Notes: generated from the letters alone by a model not told the origin. DNA of 64,000 nt from Owenia fusiformis (GCA_903813345.2 CAIIXF020000008.1:31398867-31462866), one strand, 5' to 3'. Positions 10,601-20,426 are shown, numbered from the stretch's first letter. Program-made: numbers and translations.

Positions 10601-13600
10601 GAATAAGCCAATGAGCATCTAGAATACATTTGAGGTATATAATAATATAGGCTATTTTATATTTGATTTTAAAAACACACATTCATCTCATATTGGTTTT
10701 AAAACCATTAAAAGGACTTGTAGGAAATGTGGTATAAATACTGAATAGCACATCATTATGAGTTTTATCATTCACAACTGAGCGGAGCGAATGAGTGTGA
10801 ATATTTGATATCTAAGAGGCGATAAAATATCACGAGAAATGATCTGATACTGGGTTTATCCCTTGATTACAATGATCAGTATTCCAGACAATTCTTGCAG
10901 TGAGCAGTTTGCACTACTTTCTCTATATCACAGTGTATATGATATACAGTTCTTCATAAATACTTATTTAATCGTTATTTAGCAGCATCCTTATCAAACT
11001 ACATACACAATATTAATGTAATACATCAATGTAACTTCAACAGAATAAATTGTCTGGCCTATTTTCCATCTGTATCGTGGCGCAAAATTCAAAGGAGGAG
11101 GGAAGTTAGCGCAACAGATTTTGGACAGTCATATGTTTGATTTTGGCCATTTTCTGAGGATTTAAACAATTGCATATGTTAGGCCAATGCATTACCTCCA
11201 GGAAAATCACTTCTAGAGATGATAACATAATTTCGACTTTGAGACTGGGAAGATGCAAACAACCCACCCACATGTTTTTTCTGAAATGTTTTCCTAATTT
11301 TCGACCCCTTCCATCCCTGCTTTTTTAATTTTTCTTGCATCAATATGTTGCATTTTGACACATAGTTAACCACTTTAAAGGAATAAGTGATTCCTTAAGG
11401 GGTTTTAAGGATACCCATTATGGGTGATCAAACTTAGCTGAAAGCAATGATTTTTCCTATGGGAAAATAACATGGGAAATATTGTTTTCCACTTTATCTA
11501 AAAGGAATCATTTATTCCTTTTAAGAGATTAACTGTGTGTCAAAATGCAACGCATTGATGCAAGAAAAATTAAAAAAGCAAGGATGGAAGGGGTTGAAAA
11601 TCAGGAAAACATTTCAGAAAAACATGTGGTTGGGTTGTTTGCATCTACCTGTCTCAGAGTCGAAATTATTTTATCATCTCTAGAAGTGATTTTCCTGGAG
11701 GTAATGAATTCGCCTAACATATGCAACTGTTTAAATCCCAAGGAAATGGCCAAAATCAAACATATGACTGTCCAAAATCTGTTGCGCTAACTTCCCTCCT
11801 CCTTTGTTTATCACAGGAATATGTGTGTAATAAACTATATCAACCGCATATGAGTTTGATAAATTATTTTCTGGAAAATATCACACGGATTTCAATAATA
11901 ATAAATATATGACTAGCTGTTATTGTACAGATACACGTAACACATTAACAGTGGGAAAATAAGGAATACGTCAATCAGGATACCCATTAGTGAACAGTTT
12001 TGTGCAACATCTGATTTATCTCATTTCTATTATTTTCTTAGGTGACGAGTCTTGTCGTAAGCTCAATCTATCTGGCATGAAGCGTGATTCGTTAAATGGT
12101 CTTTATGAGAATAATGACCAAGACGTTGGGAAGAGACCGAGCTACAAACACTCTGATGGGCCTTACAACCTGTACTTTAGACAATCGCATGCGCAATGGG
12201 TTATCGGACAAGACCCTATTCAATCTTCCTTTTACGCTTATACATTTAACCCAGCTGTGGACCCAACCGATATTAGTACGAATATTTGGAGGCGATGGGA
12301 TGGTAGTGATTGGATAGACCAGCCTGATGTAGTGTGGAGCTGTCAGGATGGTAAAACTTATGATCATATTTATATCCTAACGCTGTAACATTCATTTAAA
12401 AAATGCCTTCTTTAATGTTTCAACAATGGTATAATAATGTACGATACATTTTCAGTAACAACTACAAGTACTACATCTATTGGACCAAGTAAAACCATTT
12501 CGTCAGTATTAAAGGAACAAAATTTTAATAAGTTCCTCCTGGTGAAGCTCCATTATTTTAAATATATTGTATTGATAGATTTATAGCCTTGCCCATGTCG
12601 GTATTTTTTTTTTTACTTATCTGATCTTGAATTAATAGAAATCAAGATAAGTAAAAGAGACCGACTTGGGCAAGGCTAGTAGATTTAATATCACTGAACA
12701 TATTTTTGCTTGTTGAGCATCACACAACTATACCGTTTATTATTTATGTGGATTTATGCAGGGATCATTTTTCAAAAGAATTGTTTTATATTTAAATATA
12801 AGTAAAAATATTATAAATGCTTTGCATCAACATTTTGTATGATTTCAACTGAAAAAAGGAGCAAAATTGACTCCAAACTCACAGTAGATGGTATAACTCA
12901 TCAAACACTATTTGATTTTTTAAATTTATTGTTAAAGTCTAACAATTTAAGTTAGTCTATATTCGTTATAACTACATCGTTGACTATTTCTAAATTTATT
13001 GAGCATCAAACAATTTAACAGTTTTTCATTAATTTGAGAACTCAGTAGGGGTCTAATTTACAAAATCATCAATTATAAATGAATAAACGCAATGAGCACA
13101 CGCGTCTCCAACTCGCAACCTTATGGTTATGGCGCCCAGTCGATAAAAAACATTACAAAAATATAAAAGCATAATAGATTATTCTAGAGCAATACTAAGA
13201 AAATACTTGGCATTGACCTTGGAAGGATGGTTAAGCTTTTCAAAGTTCACATCTTCTATTGTTATTATTTTTCTTTGTCTCCATTGATCTAACAGATCTA
13301 ACTCGCTTGACACATCGTAATTAGCGGTGTAAGTGCGCTTGGATGAGCTCTTTTTGTTGAAAACGTGTGAACATGTAATATGCATCGTAGGGGCTTATTT
13401 TTCATGAAACCTAGAGAGGAATGGAATGGCACTGTGGGCAGTTCAAAAACGCAGCCTTAATTTGCTTGTTGGCATAAATTACTTCGAATTCAGAGTGTTT
13501 GACTGAGTGGTCCATAACTCGTAAAACAGGGCCGGTGTGTACTTGTATGACTAGGCTATGTATGAGTGCACATAAAAGGACACAGGGCTCACCCAAGGAA

Positions 13601-13713
13601 GGGTTCCTGGGTCTGCCTTCCATGATTATGATTTTCTCGGGTTTTGGTCTGTAGTTTGGACTACTATATCAATGCATAATTACATTCTATTTTCAGATGT
13701 TATAGTGAACTAG
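4572..13713 (+). CDS. Gene 1: secreted EGF / DUF3011-like / mucin / RPVY-module protein (5' partial)
   Basis: Spliced gene; the signal-peptide exon lies upstream of the window. Exons: 4572-4664, 5035-5073, 5516-5632, 6796-6919, 7373-8574, 8808-9131, 9475-9801, 12042-12350, then weaker 12456-12488 and 13697-13713. All introns are phase 1 except the one between 6919 and 7373, which is phase 2. Every join keeps frame, which strongly supports the model. Product order: reduced EGF, linker, six-Cys EGF, DUF3011-like module, about 26 Thr-rich six-residue units, five RPVY modules. It has no transmembrane segment that I can see, so secretion or mucus-type deposition is inferred. Gene 3 is almost identical; gene 2 is diverged and interrupted. 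Which family the RPVY module belongs to is unknown to me. The end of the gene is uncertain: without splicing after 12350 the frame stops at 12386-12388. Confidence 0.8.
4705..4795 (+). pseudogene. Relic duplicate of EGF exon 2
   Basis: A second, decayed copy of exon 2 just 40 bp downstream. It keeps GGTATTTCTATT, GGTTACCAGTGC, CAAGAATTGCAGTGAAG and the GTGTGT donor, but has lost the acceptor and one cysteine codon (TGCAAATCGTCC where the gene 2 exon has TGCATTTGTCCG). Its donor matches that of gene 2 exon 2, so it looks like the ancestral exon, with the upstream copy now used. The same arrangement is in gene 3. Confidence 0.7.
5035..5073 (+). CDS. Gene 1 exon 3: 13-codon linker exon
   Basis: 39 bp, acceptor ATCTTCAG, donor GTAAGT, phase 1 at both ends; encodes DVPDAGNCTWPGN when joined. 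It contains an N-glycosylation sequon (NCT). Identical in length in all three paralogues, although the introns around it differ. Confidence 0.75.
5516..5632 (+). CDS. Gene 1 exon 4: EGF domain
   Basis: 117 bp, acceptor TTTGTAG, donor GTATGG, phase 1 at both ends. One complete EGF domain with six cysteines spaced 4, 6, 9, 1, 8 (ACSSAPC, then MC, then YKCLC, then DRC). No clear calcium-binding D-x-D/E-E start is present. Confidence 0.9.
5843..6090 (+). mobile_element. tRNA-derived SINE copy
   Basis: Starts with a tRNA-like head: A-box-like TAGCATAGCTCAGGG at 5850 and B-box-like GGATTTGATTCCC at 5898. The body follows (GTGTTTGACTGAGTGGTCCA at 5952) and ends with TTGGGTCTGCCTTTC. Related copies are at 31636, 59099, 13440, 45510 and 46772. 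A 3' tail segment of the same family appears at 6212-6290 (AAGAGGTATTGATCACCCAC, then an A-rich end). Confidence 0.6.
6212..6295 (+). mobile_element. SINE 3' tail segment
   Basis: Contains CACGGGATATACCAAAGAGG and an A-rich end. It is joined directly to the SINE body in the copy at 46772-46905, so it is the 3' end of that family. In gene 2 a 731 bp foldback lies immediately before the matching segment. Confidence 0.5.
6796..6919 (+). CDS. Gene 1 exon 5: first half of DUF3011-like module
   Basis: 124 bp, acceptor TCACTAG, donor GTAGGG, phase 1 in and phase 2 out. Translation begins GTYCFPCASKRWRNVTC and later has SVQEVTLNTQIS. The pattern R-x-x-x-C then V-x-L-x-x-Q-x-S is that of the DUF3011 family. 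The intron upstream is open in this frame for about 24 codons, which is probably chance. Confidence 0.85.
7373..8574 (+). CDS. Gene 1 exon 6: DUF3011 end, mucin tract, RPVY modules 1 and 2
   Basis: 1202 bp, acceptor TATTTCAG, donor GTAAGT. It starts with CTMNDKW, then MWVAKGCRGEFCVHF, the IWV..GCRA.F signature that closes a DUF3011 module. The Thr-rich tract is 7503-7969. Module 1 runs from Cys 7983 to Cys 8274 (CESLKLSG, RPVYKHLW, LFYEDGAWLIG, WDSWDGSAW). Module 2 runs from Cys 8286 to Cys 8565 (CDTIWLSG, GAPIYKKQDG, NKWSI, IVLDC) and is the most diverged of the five. Confidence 0.9.
7503..7969 (+). repeat. 18 bp coding minisatellite (mucin tract)
   Basis: About 26 units of the type ACAACAACTGGACCAGGT, coding TTTGPG, TTTGQG or TTTGPS with a few TTSG, TATG and TTAG variants. 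Such Thr/Pro/Gly repeats are classic O-glycosylation scaffolds. Units are near-identical at DNA level, so array length should be polymorphic. Confidence 0.95.
8808..9131 (+). CDS. Gene 1 exon 7: RPVY module 3
   Basis: 324 bp, acceptor TCTGTAG, donor GTATGT, phase 1 at both ends, a self-contained module. Key residues: ICSEVLLDG, NGRPVYIHERG, RFWLVS, SALSADGITRTW, DGWV, AACIT. Confidence 0.9.
9475..9801 (+). CDS. Gene 1 exon 8: RPVY module 4 (cysteine-free)
   Basis: 327 bp, acceptor TTTTAG, donor GTAAAC, phase 1 at both ends. It keeps SRPVYIHESG, LYYLL, YWGI, SLLPQEIT and WTLMDN, but both the opening Cys (Ser here, SETLYMGG) and the closing Cys (Tyr here, SSYTNT) are replaced. Confidence 0.9.
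9814..9890. mobile_element. One terminal arm of a small foldback family
   Basis: Starts CACGCCCGGTGATCGTGAAA, then a G-rich run and AGCAAGCAATTTCTGC. The complement of the same terminus is at 36640-36702 and 50185-50255, and the opposing end at 36366. Only the left end is left here, directly after the exon 8 donor. Confidence 0.5.
10165..10335. repeat. 171 bp near-perfect palindrome with GC-rich centre
   Basis: Arms CAAATAGTGACTGCCA and TGGCAGTCACTATTTG at the ends, with AATATCCTGTCCACTGAC facing its complement nearer the middle. Centre is CCGAGGCTGCAGGCCGAGG. Absent from gene 2 at the matching place (near 36840). Small frames reading through it are palindrome shadows. Confidence 0.8.
11091..11805. 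mobile_element. 715 bp foldback element in intron 8 of gene 1
   Basis: Terminal inverted repeats AAAGGAGGAGGGAAGTTAGC and GCTAACTTCCCTCCTCCTTT, extending with few mismatches over roughly 300 bp on each side (CATATGACTGTCCAAAATC, TCTAGAAGTGATTTTCCTGG and others recur inverted). The loop near 11400-11500 also has inverted pieces. Gene 2 (near 38025) has the uninterrupted site. No coding capacity beyond palindrome shadows. Confidence 0.8.
12042..12350 (+). CDS. Gene 1 exon 9: RPVY module 5
   Basis: 309 bp when spliced at GTAAAA (12351), phase 1 at both ends like the other modules. Key residues: CRKLNLSGM, NGLYEN, RPSYKHSDG, LYFRQ, WVIG, PTDI, WRRWDGSDW, VWSC. If the donor is not used the frame ends at 12388 after 12 more codons. 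Confidence 0.8.
12456..12488 (+). CDS. Gene 1 putative exon 10: short Thr-rich exon
   Basis: Acceptor ATTTTCAG, 33 bp, possible donor GTAAAA, phase 1 at both ends; encodes VTTTSTTSIGP, in keeping with the mucin tract. Support is only the sites, the phase and composition. In gene 2 the acceptor is weakened to TTTGAG. Confidence 0.4.
12584..12679. mobile_element. 96 bp hAT-type MITE
   Basis: Inverted ends TAGCCTTGCCCATGTCGG and CCGACTTGGGCAAGGCTAG, flanked by the 8 bp direct repeat TAGATTTA (12576-12583 and 12680-12687). Gene 2 has a single TAGATTTA at the empty site (near 38837). An 8 bp duplication is typical of hAT transposons. Same termini as the long element at 49427-50779. Confidence 0.85.
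13080..13142 (-). mobile_element. 63 bp tRNA-half-like insertion
   Basis: Precise insertion flanked by ATAAA at 13075-13079 and 13143-13147; gene 2 has one ATAAA at the empty site (near 39266). On the minus strand it reads like the 3' part of a tRNA, with AAGGTTGCGAGTTGGAGACG resembling a T arm or B box. It may be a SINE head fragment. Confidence 0.5.
13440..13640 (+). mobile_element. SINE body copy
   Basis: Shares GTGTTTGACTGAGTGGTCCA, GTATGAGTGCA, AAAGGACACAGGGCTC and TCCTGGGTCTGCCTTCC with the family described at 5843. The head is not recognisable here. Confidence 0.55.
13697..13713 (+). CDS. Gene 1 putative last exon
   Basis: Acceptor CTATTTTCAG followed in phase 1 by VIVN and the stop TAG. 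The same acceptor, frame and a stop at the same codon occur in gene 2 at 47054-47070 (VTVS then stop), despite very different upstream introns. Downstream AATAAA at 13869. Tentative, as only a handful of codons is involved. Confidence 0.35.
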
Positions 13714-13868
13714 GATTAACAGCAGTTCCGATTACTATTACAGCACCAACAAAACAGACATTTCGGACGCAACAGCAGTGACTAATCCATTGATTGACGC
13801 AATGTGACAATTTAACTCCTATATATGTGTAACCTTATACATTTAGACAGGGTGACAGTCAAATTTGG

Positions 13869-13874
13869 AATAAA
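13869..13874 (+). promoter_or_regulatory. Candidate poly(A) signal of gene 1
   Basis: AATAAA about 155 bases after the putative stop, conserved in copy 2 at 47262. It lies in a stretch (ACAGGGTGAC..CAAATTTGG) that also resembles a transposon terminus, so the match could be fortuitous. Confidence 0.3.
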
Positions 13875-14130
13875 CTGTTTCTCGGGTACGTTGAATTACG
13901 TTTGATAAAAGTTATTTTAGTAGTCACGGTGGCATTTTCTATTAAACATTAATACTAGAGTAAGTATGAATCTAAAAGGAGACATGAAGATTGCTTTACC
14001 TGCCGATGCTATTTTCTGGTACAAAATAAAGTATGAGGACATTTGCTCATTTTATTCATGAACGTATTCTTGTATTTTGATGTGATTGTGATGTTATCAT
14101 GTTGTCAAGTACCAAAAATAGACATTTGGA

Positions 14131-14200
14131 AAAGCCATTCAATCAAGATGGCTGCCTTTTGAAAAAAGCCATTCAATCAAGATGGCTGCCTTTTGAATTT
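14131..14200. repeat. Direct duplication of about 34 bp
   Basis: GCCATTCAATCAAGATGGCT occurs twice in immediate succession (14134 and 14168) with identical flanks. Not present at the matching place in copy 2. Confidence 0.8.
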
Positions 14201-14249
14201 CCCAAAGGATAAGTCAGGATACTGTATATGCCCTTTTGGTCCCTAACTA

Positions 14250-14705
14250 AAAATTTTTGTGAAATATGTTTTTTACTTTATTACGTTCTCTCCAAGTTAT
14301 GAAATTTGATGCATAATGAACCCACTGCCGAGAGTTGAAATAAGTATCCTCACAAATAACAGTCATTATCATAGAAAAAACACAAATAACAACACGTATG
14401 ACATGTAAAGTAGAAATGACTATAAAGACCCATGAAGAGTTGAAAAAAAAATTGAGATATATTTGTAACAGTTTGAGATATATTTTTAACGGTTTGCTTA
14501 TTTTAAATTGCATTGCTATAAATCGTACGCAACATATACGCACTGTAATTACCTATGAAATCTAGCAATACAATAATGAACTTATTTGTCCAGTTTGTTC
14601 GGAACCTATTGTTATCAAACCTACTGCAAAGTAACACAATTATAATATCTCAGGACGCCTATAAGATGATATGTCTACCCTGATTTTCAGATTCACTTTA
14701 AGCAT
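14250..14705. other. Intergenic, no gene seen
   Basis: AT-rich sequence conserved in copy 2 (about 47280-47736). It includes a short internal duplication of GAGATATATTTGTAACAG at 14455-14500. No splice-supported frame found. Confidence 0.5.
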
Positions 14706-17253
14706 AATGTGAGTTTACAAAATTATTTAGATATTTAACATAAATTTAAAGCTGAGGTGCACAAAGCTAAAAGAGAATATACTATTACTAATCTTATAAA
14801 ACACAACGTATAGTACAAAGGTTCTTAGCAAATCATGATGATCACTGTAATGCTTGTATTCAAAATGATCCTGAAATTCTGAATAATGAATTAACATTTG
14901 ATGAAATATATAACTGCATAAAATTGTTACCAAATGGAAAATCCTGTGCTAATGATGGTCTTGTAAATGAAACGTTAAAGAAATGTAGCAACAAGGTCAC
15001 ACAAGACTTGTTAAGTTATTTAACAAAACGTCGTGTGAGTGTGATTACCCACAAAGGTGGTGTGATGTAATTCTATGTACATCGTATAAAGGTGGTTATA
15101 AAGATGATGAAAACAATTTTAGGGGTATTTCATTAGTATAGGTATTTTAGGTAAGGTCTATACAAAAGTGATAAACGACAGGATATTACAATTTTGTCTA
15201 GATAATGGCTTATTTTATGAAGATCAAGCAGGGCACAGAACTGGATACAGTACTGTTGATCAAATTTTACATTTATCAGCTATTGTACAAAAGTATTTAT
15301 CTAAGAAAGGAGGGCGTTGATATATTCTGTAAAGCATTTGATTCCATTTCTCATGTTAATTGTATTATGGTTTCAATTGATCAAAAACTGTAATATGCAT
15401 GGCAATACTATAAAGGTGATAAGATATATGTATGAAAAGTTAAGGTCATGTGTAAGAGTTCCAAAATCTTCTGAGACATTTTGTAACACATAAAAACAGA
15501 GTATTTTGCATGTTCTGTTGGCACACGACAGGGCTGTATGCTTAGCCCACAGCTATTTATTTTGTATTAAAATCAGTTAATATCAATGATGAAAGCAAAT
15601 TGTAATGGAATATATTGAAACGAAATCATAATAATGTTGTTATGCTGCTATGTGCTGATGATATAGCCAATGTCTCTGATACTGTTGGTAGATTGCTAGT
15701 TAAAATTAGAATTCTTGAGCAGTTTTGGGGTATGAAAGTTAATAAGGGCAAAACAAAAATATTAATTAATGGTATGTCAAAATGGAGGTGTGTGGTACCT
15801 TGGAAATACTATAGTAGAAACTACACCATACTATACATACCTGGGTTTATTATTTTCTTCAAGATTAAGTTGGTCACCAGCTAAAAGAAATTTAGCATCG
15901 CAAGCTAGAAAGGCAATTTTCAACATTATATTTTTGAAAGAGAGCGTGCTCGGTTCTGTAAATATGTTTTATGTTAGGTGAAAAGGCAAATGATGTATGT
16001 GCATTGGTGAATGTGGTAGGCATCCTCTAAACATTGTATATATGAATTATTGTATAAAATATTGGCTAAACCTTCTTAAAATGCCGGATGAAAGATTACC
16101 GATAGCTTCCTATAAAATGTTATATCAATATCCCAGATGCGAGTAGAAATAATCTTGATTTTCGTCATTAAAAATTCACAATTCAGTCAAACTGATGTCA
16201 TATTTGGAATCTACATGTAACAAGGTTTTGAAAAGAGTTTATCAACTTTGAAAATATAATTTTCTTTGAAAATGTGACTTCTAGGTCAGGGAGATTCCTC
16301 ATAGACCCCATGTTGTAAAACCACAAAAAGTGAAATATCTTTTCTTGTGTTGGGCAGATAATATTTTCTTTAACTGGAAATATTTTAATTTGTATAACTA
16401 TCAGATACATAAGGGTAATATTAAAAGTGAACCACTAGAACTGATGCATATTTAAGGAATAAAGACCTCGATTCTATGATTTAAGGCGCAATATATGACC
16501 GAAAATTTTATTCTGTTCATTGTTAAAAGACCGAAATCGCGTAGCGATTGAGGTCTTTGGCAATGGGCAGAATAAAAGTTGAGGTAGGATAACTTGGGCA
16601 ACACATGTTAAAACCATATTGAGTTCTATGGGCTTTGGAATTATTTACACCGACCAAAGTGTCGGAGATGAAAACCCCTTTTCTTAAAATATTTTTGCAA
16701 AGAATAAAAGATGTCAATTTACAAGCATGGTCAGGATCATTATAAGCTTCAAATAGATTGGAATCATACAGTGATTTCAAAAGTACATTAGAAGTCGAAA
16801 CATATTGATCAGTTGTAAATATTGTCAAATATAGAAGAGCTTTAACAAGGTTAAGATGTTCCAATCGTAAACTGAAAATTGAAATTGGTAGACATCAAAA
16901 TAGGTCAAAAGAGGATCGCATATGCCCTCTTTGTGAATTATACCAAGGTATACATATTTTGGAGGATGAAATTAATATTATTTTAATCTGCCCATCATAT
17001 ATTGATCTAAGGGAAGAGTACATCAAAAGGTATTATTATATTTTACCATAACAACAGTAGTAAGTATATTAATTTACTGTCTACAAAAGGTGTAAATGAT
17101 TTATGTAACTTAGCTACTTTCTGCTATAAAGCATTTAATTTAAGGCAGGAGCTACTAAATTGATATAAAACATGTATTGTTATATTTATAAAACTAAGAG
17201 CCTGAGCTCTTTTATTTGTTTGAAATAAACTAAACTTAACTAAACTAAACTAT
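14706..17253 (+). pseudogene. Decayed 5'-truncated LINE, copy 1 only
   Basis: Copy 2 (47736) is continuous across this place, so the insertion is specific to copy 1. In order, with frameshifts: a pre-RT helix region; NFRGISLV (about 15118); an FDSISH motif-A remnant (about 15340); a GCMLSPQLF-like motif B (about 15535); LLCADDIA, the catalytic FADD-box segment with YADD changed to CADD (about 15648); KVNKGKTKI; and a C-terminal region with GRHQNRSKEDRICPLCELYQ and CPSYIDLR (about 16890-17020). It ends in an ACTAAAC-rich tail. It does not encode a working protein. Clade not assigned. Confidence 0.85.
16526..16558. repeat. 33 bp palindrome inside the LINE
   Basis: AAAGACC and GGTCTTT close a hairpin with ATCGC and GCGAT stems and a GTA loop. 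It may be a remnant of the small CpG-centred palindrome class seen elsewhere. Confidence 0.5.
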
Positions 17254-18005
17254 ATGCAAACGGAGATTCTGTTGATTTTGCCCAGCCTGGACGAAAAGCT
17301 ATATTCTACTCATATGCCTTAAACACGTCTAAGTATGGGATAAACTTAACATCTCTCTCGATCCATCAAAACTAAATTTGAATGGGATACTGACAGAGTA
17401 TATTGACAGAGGTACTGTAAAAAACATACCATAAAACCAATATTTAGTTTCCGGCCAAGAAATACGCGTTATGTACCATATCCATACCATATCATACAAT
17501 GCTGTCGATTGTGTATTTTACCATTTTTAATATCACGTGAAAAACTTACACTGCAGAAATCAAACATAAGTTAGGAGTTACGAGACAACTTCACATTTCG
17601 GCGAACTTCTATTGATTCCTCTTTCTAATGAGCCCGTTACAGAATAAAGATCAATCGGAATAACGAATGACTCCATCCCTAAAACGCAACTTTAATTAGC
17701 CAAATCAAATTAAAATATACAAATACCCGAAAAAATATTTTTATTCAAATTCAGCCTGGAAAAACGGATTTTATTTAAATTCAGCCCGAAAACCCCCAGT
17801 AATTTTACTTAAACCTGAACCCGGATTAACCCTGGAATCTTTTTTATGCAACCCGGATAACCCGGATTTTTTAAATCAGACTGGAATTTTGTGAGAAGTA
17901 TTAATAGTGATAGAGTTATTAATCTTTAACTCAGGTATCATGTATAGCATGTGTAGTCTAAAGACAATTATAGGATATCCTATGATTTTGAGGAATATCA
18001 TTTTT
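17254..18005. other. Intergenic, conserved between copies, no gene seen
   Basis: Matches copy 2 at 47736-48526 with few changes. Contains degenerate CCCGGATTAACCC-like pieces near 17760-17880 (AACCCGGATAACCCGGATTT). No convincing exon. Confidence 0.5.
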
Positions 18006-18080
18006 ATCTACTCGGTGATATTGATATCTGCACGAGAGAGCAAAGCGAACGAGTGCATATATCAATATCACCGAGTAGAT
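18006..18080. repeat. 75 bp palindrome
   Basis: ATCTACTCGGTGATATTGAT and its complement at the two ends, with a CGAGAGAGCAAAGCGAACGAG centre. In copy 2 (48527-48560) the left arm and part of the centre remain and the right arm is gone. Confidence 0.8.
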
Positions 18081-18209
18081 TACTCACTCCATGAAATTTA
18101 TGACTTTGTTTTCATAATACTATGAGAATCCCATGCAAATCATTTGAGAGGTGAATCGTTTACTTTAACTCTTAATGATATACTCTCTATATACATGTAT
18201 GTACTTACC

Positions 18210-19130
18210 TTGGATTAAACAACGCAATTCCTGCTGCGCTGCTGACCAAATTTCTGATACACTATCTTGTTTTTGGTGATTTATATAGTCCTAACAATTG
18301 CATCAAAGGAGACCACTTTGAATGAACTGCTGACCGAAGAATACATAACATCGAAGGAACATCGCCAAAATCACAAAACCATGGCCGAGTCGTCTCAGTT
18401 CGCCTAGAATTTAATTTCGTCCTCCTAGCCAAGTTCATCGGATCGTTGAATTAGACAAACCGATTATTGAGAGGACTTCAAAAAACAAATTTTATTTATC
18501 AGTACAATAGAATTGTAATATTTCTCTTTTTACACAATCTACTAAGCAGCAACGTATCAATGATATTTCCGAAATCGAGTATCTTAAAGCCACCCCCTAT
18601 AAAGTTTGACCCAGTTTTGCTTTATTGTAATCTTACTCAATATCAAAGTGTGATACGTGAAACTTTTTTTTTAATTTCAAAAATTGGTTTTTGAAGGACT
18701 TTTTGCTCGAAAAATGGTGAATTTATTTAAAACTAACTTTGAGAGGTCACACGTATCTTTTGATAAGCGATAACGCATAGTATCATCATCAGGAGTTTTT
18801 TGCAGAAAAAATAAGAAAATTGGTTCACAAATAAGCAAGAAATGAACCATCCAGGCATGAACCATCCAAACATGTGTACTTTAAGGTACATGTAATAAAG
18901 ATACATCATATTATGTCCGATCATAAGTTCGAATAATAGTTGGCTTTCAAATATTTTGGCGATGTTCCTTTGGTCGGAGCTATACGTTGGTCAACTATTT
19001 ATTCAACTTTGGGTCTCTTATTGATACAGTCGCTGAGGCCTCGCTGAGGAGTACATTAAATCATCAAAACGGGATACTGAATAGGAAACTGGGTCAGAAT
19101 CATCAAATACGTTGTTCTACTATATGTAAG
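18210..19130. mobile_element. Imperfect foldback in intergenic region
   Basis: GAAGGAACATCGCCAAAAT at 18353 faces TTTTGGCGATGTTCCTTTGG at 18955, and the flanks (GGAGACCACTTTGAATGAAC versus GTTGGTCAACTATTTATTC and onwards) are also inverted. In copy 2 the same arms enclose a hAT-like element inserted in the loop. Confidence 0.5.
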
Positions 19131-19149
19131 TACTGTACATGTATCGAGA

Positions 19150-19814
19150 GTATTTAATTAAGAAATAATTTATGTCTAACAACAAAACAATCAATTAGAA
19201 ACAAGAAAATATGAATATATTAAATTATGAATACAAATAAATACAAACATCTATCAATTGGCTTTTTTCCCCATGCCTCAAAGAATGTTCATTGAAAAAT
19301 GATAGCGAAGTCATCGTTGTGACGCAATTGCGTATATGCATAAGTCATTAAGTGGTATTAACTAAGGAGACAATCGGTGCTAGAGTTGAGACTATGCGCG
19401 GGGTCCTCCAGCCAGCTCTGCGGAACTGTGGCCCTGCGAGACCGTGATTGTCGGGAAAAGCCCAAGTAAACCTAATTCATTTTCAAACAATCAAGACGGT
19501 AAACCGTAGAGTGCACCTGTCTTATCAGCTAGATAAGTCACGTTGCGAACATGATTGGTTGAAATTGGAGACAATTATGTACACAGAAAGCGATGTATAT
19601 TTACATAATTGAATACTATGAACTGGTTTATCTCGAAGCATCTGCACTATCATTAAAATGTTATGACTTGCAGTTGGAGAAGAATGAGTTGAAATGAATA
19701 ATTGCCAACCCATGTGCGAAACAAATATTTCACCGAGAAATTTAGTGAAATAAGTGATCACCGAGAAATTTTAGTGAAATGAGTGAAGCATATTGAAATT
19801 AAAAGGTTCACTGC
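19150..19814. other. Copy-1-specific intergenic segment
   Basis: Absent from copy 2, where the sequence jumps from AAGAAATAA to AAAGGTTCACTGC near 51350. A GC-richer island at 19385-19470 (GGTCCTCCAGCCAGCTCTGC) stands out. The motif CACCGAGAAATTTAGTGAAA is repeated near 19732 and 19760. No gene recognised. Confidence 0.4.
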
Positions 19815-19818
19815 TTAA

Positions 19819-20426
19819 AGGAACATTCCTTGCCAGACTTTCTCTCCTGATATGGTAGCTACAATCATATATATACTTTACATATTTAGCAAAACACAGG
19901 AAAATGTTTTCATATGGTCAATATTGATCATTTAAAAATGTAGTACTCATTCCAAGTAATCTGCCATCTTTTAAGATTTCTTTCAGGAAGTGATGTCATC
20001 GACTCTCACTTGTTATAACCTTGCCTATCACAGTATAGGAAAGAAGTACAAAATCACTTCAAGACAAGAAGCCCTTATCTTCTGTGTAAAAATATTTTCA
20101 AGAGTTGTCAACTTAGAACTAAAGAAGAGATCATCAAAGGGATTTAAATCATAGACCAAATTGAAAAAAATATACAGCTGGTTAAGTAATTCTAATAGCT
20201 CCTTACCTAATGTTATATGCAAAGTTGAGAGTCGATGACATCACTTCCTGAGTGAAATTTTAAAAGATGGCAGCCTACTGGAATTGAGCACTACATTTTT
20301 AAGTGATCAATATTGCTGATATTGACCATTTCAAAACTTTTTTCCGTGTTTTGCTAAACTTGCAAAGTATGTATATGGTTATAGATACCATATTAAGAGA
20401 GAGATGGTCTGGCAAGGAATGCCCCT
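19819..20426. mobile_element. 608 bp MITE in a TTAA target
   Basis: Bounded by TTAA at 19815-19818 and 20427-20430, with termini AGGAACATTCCTTGCCAGAC and GTCTGGCAAGGAATGCCCCT. The empty site in copy 2 reads ACTGCTTCAGTG, where TTCA replaces TTAA. A TTAA duplication is the hallmark of piggyBac-type transposition. Arms run inverted through most of the element (GTGATGTCATCGACTCTCA near 19991 and its complement near 20227). Confidence 0.75.

Noticed and set aside
16523-16864. 113-codon minus-strand frame
   Set aside because: Antisense to the LINE C-terminal region, which reads correctly on the plus strand.
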